Assembly (NCBI GenBank): GCA_002393815.1
Contig: DGUB01000048.1
Coordinates: 1-7,996, forward strand
Direction: 5' to 3'
DNA: 7,996 nt
Origin: Ruminococcus sp. UBA4321
GTDB lineage: Bacteria; Bacillota; Clostridia; Oscillospirales; Ruminococcaceae
In this document: in pieces, positions 1 to 6,691 of the stretch
Layout of the letters: every line of letters starts with the position of its first letter
Position numbering within the stretch: position 1 is the first letter of the stretch
The notes under the pieces: model-generated
What the model was told of the DNA's origin: nothing
What the model saw: only the letters and a program-made list of their open reading frames with translations
The model's database searches: none
Program-made: the position numbers and the translations under genes

Positions 1-338
1 CCGGAGGTGTTGTTGCCCTCGAATTTATAATAAATCTTTGCCGGAGTACCCAGAGCCTTTTCTAAGAAATACGCTCTTGTCAGCGGTGACGGGCGGTACA
101 TTCTGTAGAAGCTGAGAATTTCTTCCGGAATGTCGATGTAAGCATCATCGTTATTGAGTTCCTGCTTTGCAAGTTCTGTACAGAAAATCTGGCTTAGTTC
201 TTCCAGAGTGACAGGTTTTCCTGTTCCGGGATTGAGCAGGGGCGCAGGTTTGGTTTTCATATCGGCGCGGACATTGTACCACTGTTTCGGGAGTTCGTCC
301 TCGCTGAGATAGATTTTGTAAGGAATTTTCTGTTCCAT
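1..338 (-). CDS. trpB: TrpB-like PLP enzyme (TrpB2 type), N-terminal part
   Basis: Only the first 112 codons and part of the next are present; the gene continues leftward past base 1. The predicted protein begins MEQKIPYKIYLSEDELPKQW. It contains YIDIPEEI near residues 67-74, RPSPLTRA near 82-89, and LEKALGTPAKIYYKFEG near 92-108. From memory this order matches the N-terminus of the TrpB2 / trpB_rel group of tryptophan synthase beta-like, pyridoxal-phosphate-dependent enzymes, not classical TrpB1. The family condenses indole with serine to make tryptophan, although some members may act on other substrates. The PLP lysine, usually in a GSHKxN motif, would lie just beyond the window. The start is the ATG at 338-336, preceded on the minus strand by AGAAAGGA at good spacing. 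No trpA or other trp gene is visible nearby, so a stand-alone salvage-type role is possible (inference). The symbol denotes family, not proven activity. Confidence 0.87.
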   Translation of the reverse strand, partial: MEQKIPYKIYLSEDELPKQWYNVRADMKTKPAPLLNPGTGKPVTLEELSQIFCTELAKQELNNDDAYIDIPEEILSFYRMYRPSPLTRAYFLEKALGTPAKIYYKFEGNNTS

Positions 339-383
339 GTGTATTCGTCCTTTCTGATAAAAAATAATAATTCAGGTATATTT

Positions 384-412
384 ATTATAGCATAAATCAC
401 AAAAAAAGTCAA
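384..412 (-). promoter_or_regulatory. Sigma-A promoter of the TrpB-like gene
   Basis: Reading the minus strand, TTGACT (412-407) and TATAAT (389-384) are separated by 17 bp. Transcription would start near 377, giving a leader of about 40 nt before the ATG at 338. The promoter lies back to back with the plus-strand promoter of the metal-uptake operon. Confidence 0.75.
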
Positions 413-436
413 TATCTGAAAAAATAAAAATTTTGC

Positions 437-465
437 TTGACAACTTAACAAAAATATGTTATAAT
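437..465 (+). promoter_or_regulatory. Sigma-A promoter of the metal-uptake operon
   Basis: A consensus TTGACA at 437-442 and TATAAT at 460-465 are separated by exactly 17 bp. The expected start is near 472, giving a leader of about 55 nt. A perfect -35/-10 pair implies strong basal transcription, which fits a repressor-controlled uptake operon. The Fur-family operator lies just downstream of the expected start. Confidence 0.88.
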
Positions 466-483
466 GCTCTTAAACGAATAAAT

Positions 484-498
484 TGAAAATGATTTTCA
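484..498. promoter_or_regulatory. Fur-family operator (7-1-7 inverted repeat)
   Basis: TGAAAAT-G-ATTTTCA is a perfect 7-1-7 inverted repeat, the geometry of Fur/Zur/PerR boxes in Firmicutes (for example TGATAATnATTATCA for Fur). It sits at about +12 to +26 from the predicted start, so a bound repressor would block initiation or early elongation. Because the operon encodes a zinc/manganese-type importer, Zur is the likely regulator. The half-site itself is closer to the Fur consensus, so iron or manganese control cannot be excluded. Confidence 0.82.
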
Positions 499-514
499 TT
501 TCTGAAATCAGAAA
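499..514. repeat. Inverted repeat overlapping the ribosome binding site
   Basis: TTTCTGA-AA-TCAGAAA is a perfect 7-2-7 inverted repeat directly after the Fur-family box. It overlaps the AAAGGA ribosome binding site (512-517) of the binding-protein gene. It could be a second operator half, or in RNA a weak hairpin (TTTCT/AGAAA with a 6-nt loop) covering the ribosome binding site. A similar TTCTGAAA/TTTCAGAA repeat occurs at 7178-7198. Confidence 0.4.
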
Positions 515-526
515 GGATTTGATACT

Positions 527-1510
527 ATGTTTAAGAAACTGCTTGCTTTAGGTGCTGTCACTTCCCTGCTGTTCACCGGATGCAGTGCCGGAAATATCGC
601 CAACGCCGGACAGCAGAAATCCGATAAATTAAGCATTGTCTGTACACTGTTCCCGGAATATGACTGGACTAAGGAAATCTTAGGCGAACAGGCTCAAAAT
701 GCCAATCTTACGTATTTGTTAAGCAGCGGTCTGGATTTGCATAACTATCAGCCGAGCGCAAAAGATATGATTACGATTTCAGACTGCGACCTGTTTATCT
801 ACGTCGGCGGAGAATCGGAAAGCTGGGTCGATGATGCCCTCAAAGAAGTTACCAATCCTGATATGAAAGTTATCCGCCTGATGGATGTTATCGGCGATTC
901 CGCTAAGGAAGAGGAAGTCAAGGAAGGCATGGAAACCGAACCCGAAGAAGAGGAAGAAGACGAAGAAGAACCCGAATATGACGAACATGTCTGGCTGTCT
1001 GTGAAAAATGCCGGAATCCTCTGCAATGCTATCTGTGATACGCTCTGCGAAATCCAGCCGGAACAGAAAGACGTTTATCAGGCGAATCTGAACGCCTATA
1101 CTGAAAAGCTGAATCAGCTAGATAAAGAATTTTCCGATATGGCAGAAGCTTCTTCTGTGAAAACTGTCGTATTCGCGGACAGATTTCCGTTCCGGTATCT
1201 GGTGGATGATTACAATATCGATTATTATGCGGCATTTGTCGGCTGTTCCGCCGAAACAGAGGCAAGCTTCGAGACGGTCGCATTTCTGGCAAAGAAACTG
1301 GATGAACTGCATCTTGATACTGTTTTCACCATCGAAAACGCCGATAATGCCATTGCAAACGCTGTGATTTCCAGTACGGAAAGCAAGAATCAGCAGATTG
1401 CTGCCCTGAATTCCATGCAGTCCGTCAATTCAGACGATATCGCAAACGGTGCAAGCTACCTGACTATCATGCAGAATAATCTGACCGTTCTGAAAGAGGC
1501 GTTAAACTAA
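527..1510 (+). CDS. znuA: Metal (Zn/Mn-type) ABC transporter substrate-binding lipoprotein
   Basis: This 327-residue exported lipoprotein should capture metal ions outside the membrane and pass them to the permease encoded two genes downstream. A positive N-terminus and hydrophobic stretch end in LFTGC (Cys19), a lipobox with an unusual Phe at -3. The fold family (cluster A-I, ZnuA/TroA) is indicated by DLHNYQPS (His72, first ligand), a charged loop followed by DEHVWLS (His154, second ligand), and a C-terminal half with DRFPFRYLVDDY (219-229) and GCSAETEASFET (239-250). The loop between the two His ligands (about 128-153) is almost all Glu/Asp; in ZnuA it is typically His-rich. The usual third His and fourth Asp/Glu ligands are not evident: arginine and phenylalanine sit near the third position and NSMQS (295-299) at the fourth. 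The substrate is therefore uncertain. AAAGGA lies 9 nt before the ATG. It is the first gene of a four-gene operon under a Fur-family box. Confidence 0.9.
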   Translation: MFKKLLALGAVTSLLFTGCSAGNIANAGQQKSDKLSIVCTLFPEYDWTKEILGEQAQNANLTYLLSSGLDLHNYQPSAKDMITISDCDLFIYVGGESESWVDDALKEVTNPDMKVIRLMDVIGDSAKEEEVKEGMETEPEEEEEDEEEPEYDEHVWLSVKNAGILCNAICDTLCEIQPEQKDVYQANLNAYTEKLNQLDKEFSDMAEASSVKTVVFADRFPFRYLVDDYNIDYYAAFVGCSAETEASFETVAFLAKKLDELHLDTVFTIENADNAIANAVISSTESKNQQIAALNSMQSVNSDDIANGASYLTIMQNNLTVLKEALN

Positions 1511-1512
1511 TC

Positions 1513-2241
1513 ATGAGTAAAATTCAGATAGCGTGTAAAAATGCCTCGCTCGGCTATGAAAATACAGTTGTCGTCCGGGATTTGAATTTCACCGTCAGCA
1601 AGGGAGATTATCTCTGCATTCTGGGTGAAAACGGCTCCGGAAAGAGTACGCTGATAAAAGCACTCCTCGGACTGAAACCGCAGTTAAGCGGAGAAATCAG
1701 ATTCGGAAAGAAAGTCGGTAAAAATCAGATTGGCTATCTGCCTCAGCAGACGATTGTACAGAGAGATTTTCCGGCATCAGTGCGCGAAATCGTGCAGTCC
1801 GGCTGTATGAACCGCTGCGGATTGAGACCTTTCTACAATCAGGAAGAAAAACAGCTTGCTTCCGATATGATGGAAAAATTACAGATTACACATCTTGCAA
1901 AACGCTGTTACCGGGAACTTTCCGGCGGTCAGCAGCAGAGAGTTCTGCTTGCCAGAGCGTTATGTGCTGCCCGGAAAATGCTTCTCTTAGATGAACCCGT
2001 GACCGGACTCGACCCGAAAGCCACTCTTGAAATGTATGAAATTATCGCAAGACTCAACCACGAAGATAATATGACCATCATCATGGTTTCCCATGATATG
2101 AACGCCGCTGTGAGGTATGCGTCCCATATTCTGCATATCGGCGGAAAACAGCTGTTTTTCGGCACAAAGGAAGACTATCTGGAAAGCAAGGTCGGACGGG
2201 CATTTCTGGAAGCTTCCGATGCAGGAGGTGAATCCGCATGA
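1513..2241 (+). CDS. znuC: Metal ABC transporter ATP-binding protein
   Basis: This 242-residue cytoplasmic ATPase would power metal import by the neighbouring permease. All nucleotide-binding motifs are intact: Walker A GENGSGKST (38-46), Q-loop YLPQQ (75-79), ABC signature LSGGQQQR (136-143), Walker B MLLLDEP (156-162), D-loop TGLD (164-167) and switch His194 in VSHD. Length and order match the ZnuC/AdcC/TroB family, and the core runs to a short C-terminal tail. The ATG lies 2 nt after the stop of the binding-protein gene. The nearest purine-rich site, AAGAGG at 1494-1499, is about 13 nt away, so translation may depend on coupling to the upstream gene. The family call is secure. Zinc rather than manganese is inferred from the operon. 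Confidence 0.95.
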   Translation: MSKIQIACKNASLGYENTVVVRDLNFTVSKGDYLCILGENGSGKSTLIKALLGLKPQLSGEIRFGKKVGKNQIGYLPQQTIVQRDFPASVREIVQSGCMNRCGLRPFYNQEEKQLASDMMEKLQITHLAKRCYRELSGGQQQRVLLARALCAARKMLLLDEPVTGLDPKATLEMYEIIARLNHEDNMTIIMVSHDMNAAVRYASHILHIGGKQLFFGTKEDYLESKVGRAFLEASDAGGESA

Positions 2242-3107
2242 CCGAAACAAATATGAATCTCTGGCAGACTTTAGTCTATTATTTTCAGTATCCGTTTGTA
2301 CAGTATGCAATGATAGTTGGTCTGCTGATTGCGCTGTGTTCGTCGCTTCTGGGCGTGACGCTGGTGCTAAAACGGTTTTCATTTATCGGCGACGGCTTGT
2401 CACATGTCGCATTCGGCGCGATGGCAGTTGCCGGAGTGCTGGGCGTTTCCAATGATATGACAGTCGTTCTGCCGGTTACGGTGATTTCGGCAGTCTTATT
2501 GTTAAGAACCGGGCAGAATACCAAAATCAAGGGCGATGCCGCTGTCGCGATGATTTCGGTCGGCGCACTGGCAATCGGCTATCTGCTGATGAATTTATTC
2601 TCGAAATCAGCGAATATTTCCGGAGATGTATGCAGTACGCTGTTCGGCTCGACTTCGATTCTGACGCTGACCAAGCCGGAAGTCTGGCTGTGCATTATCA
2701 TGGCTCTGATTGTGATAACGGTCTTTCTGTTATTCTATCATAAAATTTTCGCCATCACATTTGACGAGAACTTCGCGAACGCAACAGGCGTGAAAGCAAA
2801 CGCCTATAATTTACTGATTGCCGTGATTACGGCACTGATTATCGTACTTGCCATGAATCTGGTAGGTTCTCTGCTGATTTCCGCGCTGATTATTTTCCCG
2901 GCACTGTCTGCTATGAGAGTGTTCCGGAGTTTCCGGAGTGTGATTATCTGTTCGGCAGTGATTTCGGTTATCTGTGCAGCGGCAGGAATTATTCTCTCGA
3001 TATTGTTTTCCACACCCGTCGGCTCGACGATAGTCGCGGCGGATATTCTGGTATTTTTCATATTCTGCGGTATTTCTGCCGCGATTTCTGGAGGAAAGAA
3101 AGCATGA
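2238..3107 (+). CDS. znuB: Metal ABC transporter permease (ABC-3 family)
   Basis: This 289-residue, very hydrophobic protein is the membrane channel of the importer, with several predicted membrane helices (for example 22-44, 58-90, 101-122, 147-168, 189-223, 234-256 and 262-284). Family landmarks are GDGLSHVAFG (51-60), the FDENFANATGV segment (175-185) typical of the cytoplasmic contact with the ATPase, and VGSLLISALIIFPALSA (209-225). Length is normal for ZnuB/AdcB/TroC. The ATG overlaps the stop of the ATPase gene as ATGA, and AGGAGGTG at 2223-2230 is a strong ribosome binding site inside the upstream gene. A 9-bp tandem duplication gives FRSFRS at 229-234 in a cytoplasmic-looking segment. 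Confidence 0.95.
   Translation: MTETNMNLWQTLVYYFQYPFVQYAMIVGLLIALCSSLLGVTLVLKRFSFIGDGLSHVAFGAMAVAGVLGVSNDMTVVLPVTVISAVLLLRTGQNTKIKGDAAVAMISVGALAIGYLLMNLFSKSANISGDVCSTLFGSTSILTLTKPEVWLCIIMALIVITVFLLFYHKIFAITFDENFANATGVKANAYNLLIAVITALIIVLAMNLVGSLLISALIIFPALSAMRVFRSFRSVIICSAVISVICAAAGIILSILFSTPVGSTIVAADILVFFIFCGISAAISGGKKA
2922..2939 (+). repeat. 9-bp in-frame tandem duplication in the permease gene
   Basis: TTCCGGAGT occurs twice in direct succession and codes for a duplicated Phe-Arg-Ser (residues 229-234). It keeps frame and contains the TCCGGA palindrome that is common throughout the window. It may be a slippage product or a normal part of this subfamily. Confidence 0.6.
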
Positions 3108-3622
3108 AAAAATTAAGTATGATTCTCACAGCGGTTCTGCTGACAGGTCTGCTCACCGCCTGCGGAAGCAAGAGCGAAGCCACTGAAACTTCCGGAACAA
3201 GTCCGGAAACCGTTCCGGCAGTCTCCGAAACAGAAGCTTTTCTAGTGCCGGAAAACCCGAACGCTGACCCCAATGCCGATGTTGACCTGACAACTCTCAG
3301 CAGTACCATGGTTTACAGTCAGGTTGCCGACATGATGTATACGCCCGAAAAATATGACGGCAAAATCATCAAGGCATCCGGTCTGTTCTCGGTCTATCAC
3401 GACGATATGCAGGACAAGAATTATTATGCAATTCTGATTCAGGATGCAACTGCCTGCTGTGCGCAGGGCATTGAATTCGTCTGGAAAGGCGAACACGCTT
3501 ATCCGGAAGATTATCCGGAAATCGGCAGTGAAATCACGGTCATGGGAACGTTCGGAACTTACGAGGAGGACGGCGCGACTTATACACAATTGCTGGACGC
3601 GGATGTCACTGTGAATGAATAA
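3104..3622 (+). CDS. Operon-linked lipoprotein with CC motif, probable metal accessory
   Basis: This 172-residue protein has a clear lipoprotein signal (LLTAC, Cys20), a Ser/Thr/Glu/Pro-rich linker (about 21-65), and a compact beta-rich C-terminal domain (about 68-172). That domain has MYTPEKYDGKIIKASG (78-93), then ACCAQGIEFVW (117-127), then EIGSEITVMGTFGTYEEDG (139-157). From memory, the layout of a YdGKxIkxsG strand followed by a CCAxG motif resembles the C-terminal OB-fold-like region of the YcgQ/TIGR03943 proteins, which are linked to metal regulons. The paired Cys118-Cys119 could bind metal or form a disulphide; neither is shown. It overlaps the permease stop by ATGA, with GGAGGAAAG upstream, so it is co-translated with the transporter. 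A role as an extracytoplasmic metal helper is inferred from operon position only. Confidence 0.82.
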   Translation: MKKLSMILTAVLLTGLLTACGSKSEATETSGTSPETVPAVSETEAFLVPENPNADPNADVDLTTLSSTMVYSQVADMMYTPEKYDGKIIKASGLFSVYHDDMQDKNYYAILIQDATACCAQGIEFVWKGEHAYPEDYPEIGSEITVMGTFGTYEEDGATYTQLLDADVTVNE

Positions 3623-3628
3623 AAATCG

Positions 3629-3666
3629 GTCTGCTGTATCGGAATTCCGGTACAGCAGACTTGTTT
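3629..3666 (+). terminator. Rho-independent terminator of the metal-uptake operon
   Basis: GTCTGCTGTA (3629-3638) pairs with TACAGCAGAC (3651-3660). The inner bases extend the stem through a T-G wobble and CGG/CCG around an AATT loop, giving about 14 pairs. TTGTTT follows. It starts 6 nt after the stop codon at 3620-3622 and separates this operon from the PASTA unit. Confidence 0.88.
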
Positions 3667-3692
3667 CCGGATTGTTATTTAAAAATTAACAG

Positions 3693-3711
3693 TTTATTCA
3701 TATTTTATTCA
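3693..3711 (+). repeat. Direct repeat TTTATTCA with 11-bp period
   Basis: TTTATTCA at 3693-3700 recurs at 3704-3711, one helical turn apart, just upstream of the likely -10 of the PASTA unit. OmpR/PhoB-type response regulators bind direct repeats with this period. A related TTAACA lies at 3686-3691. AT-rich chance similarity is possible. Confidence 0.35.
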
Positions 3712-3739
3712 CATACAAGCAGAGTATGTATATTATAAT
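3708..3739 (+). promoter_or_regulatory. Probable promoter of the PASTA two-gene unit
   Basis: A consensus -10 TATAAT lies at 3734-3739. The best -35 candidate, TTCACA at 3708-3713, is 20 bp away, longer than ideal. A weak -35 next to 11-bp direct repeats would suit an activator-dependent promoter (inference). A start near 3745 leaves a leader of about 35 nt before the ATG at 3780. Confidence 0.45.
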
Positions 3740-3779
3740 TAGTAAGAATAACAGTAAAAATGCAAAAACGGAGGGTATT

Positions 3780-5582
3780 ATGAAGCATAAAAAGAATTCC
3801 AGTCCGGAAAACGAACCGGAATATATTGAAGAACTCGAAGAAGACGAAGAAATCGACGAGGAAGATGACGAAGAAGATTATGACGAGGATGAGGAATACG
3901 AAGATGATGAAGACGACGAAGATGATGAGGACGAGGACGAAGAAGACGAAAAGCCAAGAGGTCTGAAAGCCTTCTTTGCCAAAATCAAAAGCAGTCTCTT
4001 TGAAGAAGTCGAAGAAGACGACGAGGAAGAGGAAGAAGAGGACGACGAAGACCTTGACGAGGATGAGGAAGAAGAATTCGACGACGAGGAAGACGAAGAA
4101 GAACCCGACGAGGACGAAGACAACGACGAAACAGAAGATTCTGAACCTTCCGAAGAATCCGAACCGGAAGTAATTGTCATTCCGGAAGAAATGCTCCGCA
4201 CCGAAGAAGACGCAGAGACGCAGCCCGATGACGGCGAAATCTTCCTCGACGCGCCGGAAGATATGCCCGACTTCCGTGAAGAAGCCGTTCCCGGCTATCA
4301 GCCGCCCCCTAAAAAAGAACCGGAACCCGAAGAAACAGAACAGCCGGATTCTGAAACACCTGTTATCAAAGAAGACGAACTGACTGTCGGTCTGGACGAT
4401 TTCTTCTCCGATGAGAAAGAAACAGATTCTGACGAAGAAGATTCTGAAACAGATATTGACGAAGATACGGAAGATTCCAAACCGGATGACGAAGAAGAAA
4501 CAGACGCTTCCGAACCGGATGACGATGAAGAAGACGAAGAAGAACAAAATTCCGACGGCACTCCGAAAAAAAGCATTCTTTCCAAACTGATTCCGGTTGT
4601 CGCAGTATTGGTTGTCGTACTCGGATTCGTCTACTGCTTCCAGCTTGGTCTGTTCGACGAGAAAGAAGCGTTCCTGATGCCGGAACTCGTCGGCAGAAAT
4701 TATTACGAACTCACCGACGAAGAATATGCAAATCTCGATATTCAGGTGAATCAGTCCGCTTATTCGGCTTATGACAAAGATTTCATCTATGCACAGGATA
4801 TTCCTTCCGGAACAGAAATCAAACTCGGTCAGACCGTCAAGGTAGACCTCAGTCTCGGCTATCAGATGACTGTTGTGCCGGATGTCCGGAATTATCAGTT
4901 CGACTATGCGAAAAAACTTCTGGAACAGACAGGATTCAAAACGCAGATTGCCTATGAACAAAGCCTTAACGGCACAGCGCAGAACAATGTCATCCGTACT
5001 GTTCCCGGCTCTAACGAAGAAGCCGCTGTCGGTTCGGAAGTAACGCTCTATGTCAGCGAAGGACTCGGCGCAGAAGCCGCACAGGTACAGAACTTTACAG
5101 GAATGCTTCTTGAAGATGCACTCGATTTATGCGAAATGTACGGTCTGGAAGTCGAAGCTGTACCTGCTCCGGCATTGCAGGCAGAAAATGTTGTCGTTTC
5201 CCAGAGTATTGAAGCCGGGGCTGTTGTGCCGTTCCATACGGTGATTACCCTGACTTACAGCACCGGCGAACAGCCGCAGGGTACAGTTTCCTATCAGGTA
5301 AATTTCCCGGCTTATGCAAGCGGCAGATTCATTCTTGACTTTATCGACAAAGACGGAAATGTCGTTGCTTCCAGTGATATTATCGTCGCTGGATTCTCTG
5401 CCGGAAGTGTCGTGCCGATAGACGGCTTCGGTGCGCAGGAAATTACAGTCGTCCTGAACAACTGCACAACGAATTTACAGGCAGAACTCGGAAAATATTA
5501 TTTTGATTTCACAACCGGAACGTATACCATGCTTTCGGAAGATATGCAGGGCGCGTTTGAAGCCGTCAAGGGGATTGCTTAA
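3780..5582 (+). CDS. Acidic-tail, single-pass membrane protein with three PASTA-like domains
   Basis: The start is the ATG at 3780, with GGAGGG at 3770-3775; an in-frame ATG at 3726 lies within the promoter and has no ribosome binding site. The 600-residue product has four parts. Residues 11-260 are mostly Glu/Asp, broken by a basic amphipathic stretch RGLKAFFAKIKSSLF (60-74), a less acidic Pro-rich part (130-200) and TVGLDDFF (202-209). A membrane helix lies at about 266-287, preceded by KK. Three PASTA-like repeats follow at about 297-358, 362-428 and 432-496, the second with the typical VPDVRNYQFDYAKKLLEQTG. A beta-rich domain fills about 500-600. PASTA domains bind muropeptides or aid dimerisation in Ser/Thr kinases and penicillin-binding proteins, but no kinase or transpeptidase domain is present. 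The topology (acidic tail inside, PASTA outside) is inferred. It is probably an envelope sensor or scaffold; the function is unknown. It is followed directly by a second membrane-protein gene. Confidence 0.88.
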   Translation: MKHKKNSSPENEPEYIEELEEDEEIDEEDDEEDYDEDEEYEDDEDDEDDEDEDEEDEKPRGLKAFFAKIKSSLFEEVEEDDEEEEEEDDEDLDEDEEEEFDDEEDEEEPDEDEDNDETEDSEPSEESEPEVIVIPEEMLRTEEDAETQPDDGEIFLDAPEDMPDFREEAVPGYQPPPKKEPEPEETEQPDSETPVIKEDELTVGLDDFFSDEKETDSDEEDSETDIDEDTEDSKPDDEEETDASEPDDDEEDEEEQNSDGTPKKSILSKLIPVVAVLVVVLGFVYCFQLGLFDEKEAFLMPELVGRNYYELTDEEYANLDIQVNQSAYSAYDKDFIYAQDIPSGTEIKLGQTVKVDLSLGYQMTVVPDVRNYQFDYAKKLLEQTGFKTQIAYEQSLNGTAQNNVIRTVPGSNEEAAVGSEVTLYVSEGLGAEAAQVQNFTGMLLEDALDLCEMYGLEVEAVPAPALQAENVVVSQSIEAGAVVPFHTVITLTYSTGEQPQGTVSYQVNFPAYASGRFILDFIDKDGNVVASSDIIVAGFSAGSVVPIDGFGAQEITVVLNNCTTNLQAELGKYYFDFTTGTYTMLSEDMQGAFEAVKGIA

Positions 5583-6632
5583 ATGAGCAGAAAAGTCATT
5601 GTTTCCCGTGTGCAGAAAAAGCCGAAGGAAGCAGAAGCATGGGAAAATACCGCAGAATTTTCCGTTCCCCTGCCCGATTTGGAAGACCCGGAAGAACTCG
5701 AAGAAGTTCCGGAACTGCCGGAACAGGCTCCGGTTTCTGCTCCGGCTGTGCAGAACAGCGGTACGGAAGTCTTATACTGGGTGATTCTGGTGCTGGTACT
5801 GCTGATTGTTCTGCTATTGCTTATCGGATTTTTCAGTTTGCGGAACCAGAAAGTCTCTTCCGCAGTACAGTCTGCGGAAACTTCCGTTCCGGAAACCGTT
5901 CCCGTTACAGAACCGGAAACCCTTCCGGAAAAAGAAACCATCCTGATTGAAGTTCCGCCGGAACCGCCTTCGGAGAATAATACAGAACTTTCTGATTTTA
6001 CAGATTTTTCTTCTCTTCTGACAGATATGTATTCTCAATACGCACTGTCGCTGGATTCTCTTTCCTATGAAGTCAAGGGCGGTTATCTGACAGACATTAA
6101 TCAGGACGGTCTGGACGAACTGATTCTGTTCACCGATACCGAACCTTTCTGTTATGAAATTTACACCTATCAGAACAAGAAAGCCGTTTTTCTGGACAAT
6201 TTCGGCAGTTACAGTTCTTATCTTTATTTTGAAGAAGGCAGTCTGTGGCAGATTACCGGCAAAGACAGCAGTATTTATCTGCATTATCAGGATGACTATG
6301 ACGAACAGAGCATTTCCGGCTGGTACAGTGCGCGTCATAACAGTACGTTTTCGGTGCTGACGGAGTATTCTCTCAGCCGAAACCAGCAGTATCATGTCAA
6401 GTGGCATATTTTCTATGAAGATGCGGAAACCTCTCTTACGGAACTGACCTCCGGTGCTACGCTGACGACAGCACTTTATGAAATTCCGCCGGCATGTCAG
6501 AAGAAAATCTCTTCTCTCATGGAACAGTACAGTTTCTGGGCAGAAGACAGTTCTTCTCCGCTTCGTCTGGATTTCATGGACAAAGAGACTTTATCCGGAA
6601 TGTTACAGAATCTTTCCGGAAACGAAACATAA
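5583..6632 (+). CDS. Single-pass membrane protein with DxNxDG calcium-loop-like motif
   Basis: This 349-residue protein is not recognised as a named family. Residues 1-61 are a charged, Pro/Glu-rich N-terminus with basic residues at 4-15 and an acidic patch at 32-47. One strong membrane helix lies at about 62-86. A Pro/Glu/Thr-rich linker (about 98-135) resembles a cell-wall spacer. The C-terminal domain (about 136-349) contains GGYLTDINQDGLDELILF (166-183), where DxNxDGxxE resembles the calcium-binding loop of dockerin, FG-GAP or VCBS-type repeats, followed by Tyr/Trp-rich beta strands. The outward orientation of this domain is inferred. The ATG follows the stop of the PASTA gene with no gap, and AAGGGG lies about 9 nt upstream, so the two genes are cotranscribed. 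The shared architecture (short or long acidic tail, one helix, extracytoplasmic domain) suggests the products work together. Confidence 0.82.
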   Translation: MSRKVIVSRVQKKPKEAEAWENTAEFSVPLPDLEDPEELEEVPELPEQAPVSAPAVQNSGTEVLYWVILVLVLLIVLLLLIGFFSLRNQKVSSAVQSAETSVPETVPVTEPETLPEKETILIEVPPEPPSENNTELSDFTDFSSLLTDMYSQYALSLDSLSYEVKGGYLTDINQDGLDELILFTDTEPFCYEIYTYQNKKAVFLDNFGSYSSYLYFEEGSLWQITGKDSSIYLHYQDDYDEQSISGWYSARHNSTFSVLTEYSLSRNQQYHVKWHIFYEDAETSLTELTSGATLTTALYEIPPACQKKISSLMEQYSFWAEDSSSPLRLDFMDKETLSGMLQNLSGNET

Positions 6633-6641
6633 CCATAAGAG

Positions 6642-6676
6642 AAAAGCCCCTGCCGCATATGCAGCAGGGACTTTTT
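6642..6676. terminator. Bidirectional terminator between convergent genes
   Basis: CCCTGC (6648-6653) pairs with GCAGGG (6664-6669) around an inner GCATATGC. An upstream A-run (6642-6645) and a downstream T-run (6672-6676) give a U-tract on either strand. It lies 10 nt past the stop of the membrane-protein gene and about 15 nt past the stop of the minus-strand small gene, so it can end both transcripts. Confidence 0.9.
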
Positions 6677-6691
6677 CGGGCTAAGTATTTT

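Noticed and set aside
3726..3779. Upstream ATG that would add 18 residues to the PASTA protein
   Set aside because: It overlaps the putative promoter and has no ribosome binding site. The ATG at 3780 has GGAGGG directly upstream.
3810..4559. GAA/GAC/GAG-rich stretch as a DNA satellite repeat
   Set aside because: It is irregular at the nucleotide level, stays in one frame and encodes a continuous acidic protein segment with non-acidic islands, so it is coding low complexity rather than a tandem repeat array.
3705..4961. A 418-codon open frame on the minus strand, Phe/Ile/Val-rich
   Set aside because: It is the complement of GAA/GAC/GAG-rich codons of the acidic tail, which cannot form minus-strand stops in that frame. 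Its product is low-complexity, and the plus-strand frame has the promoter, ribosome binding site and recognisable domains.
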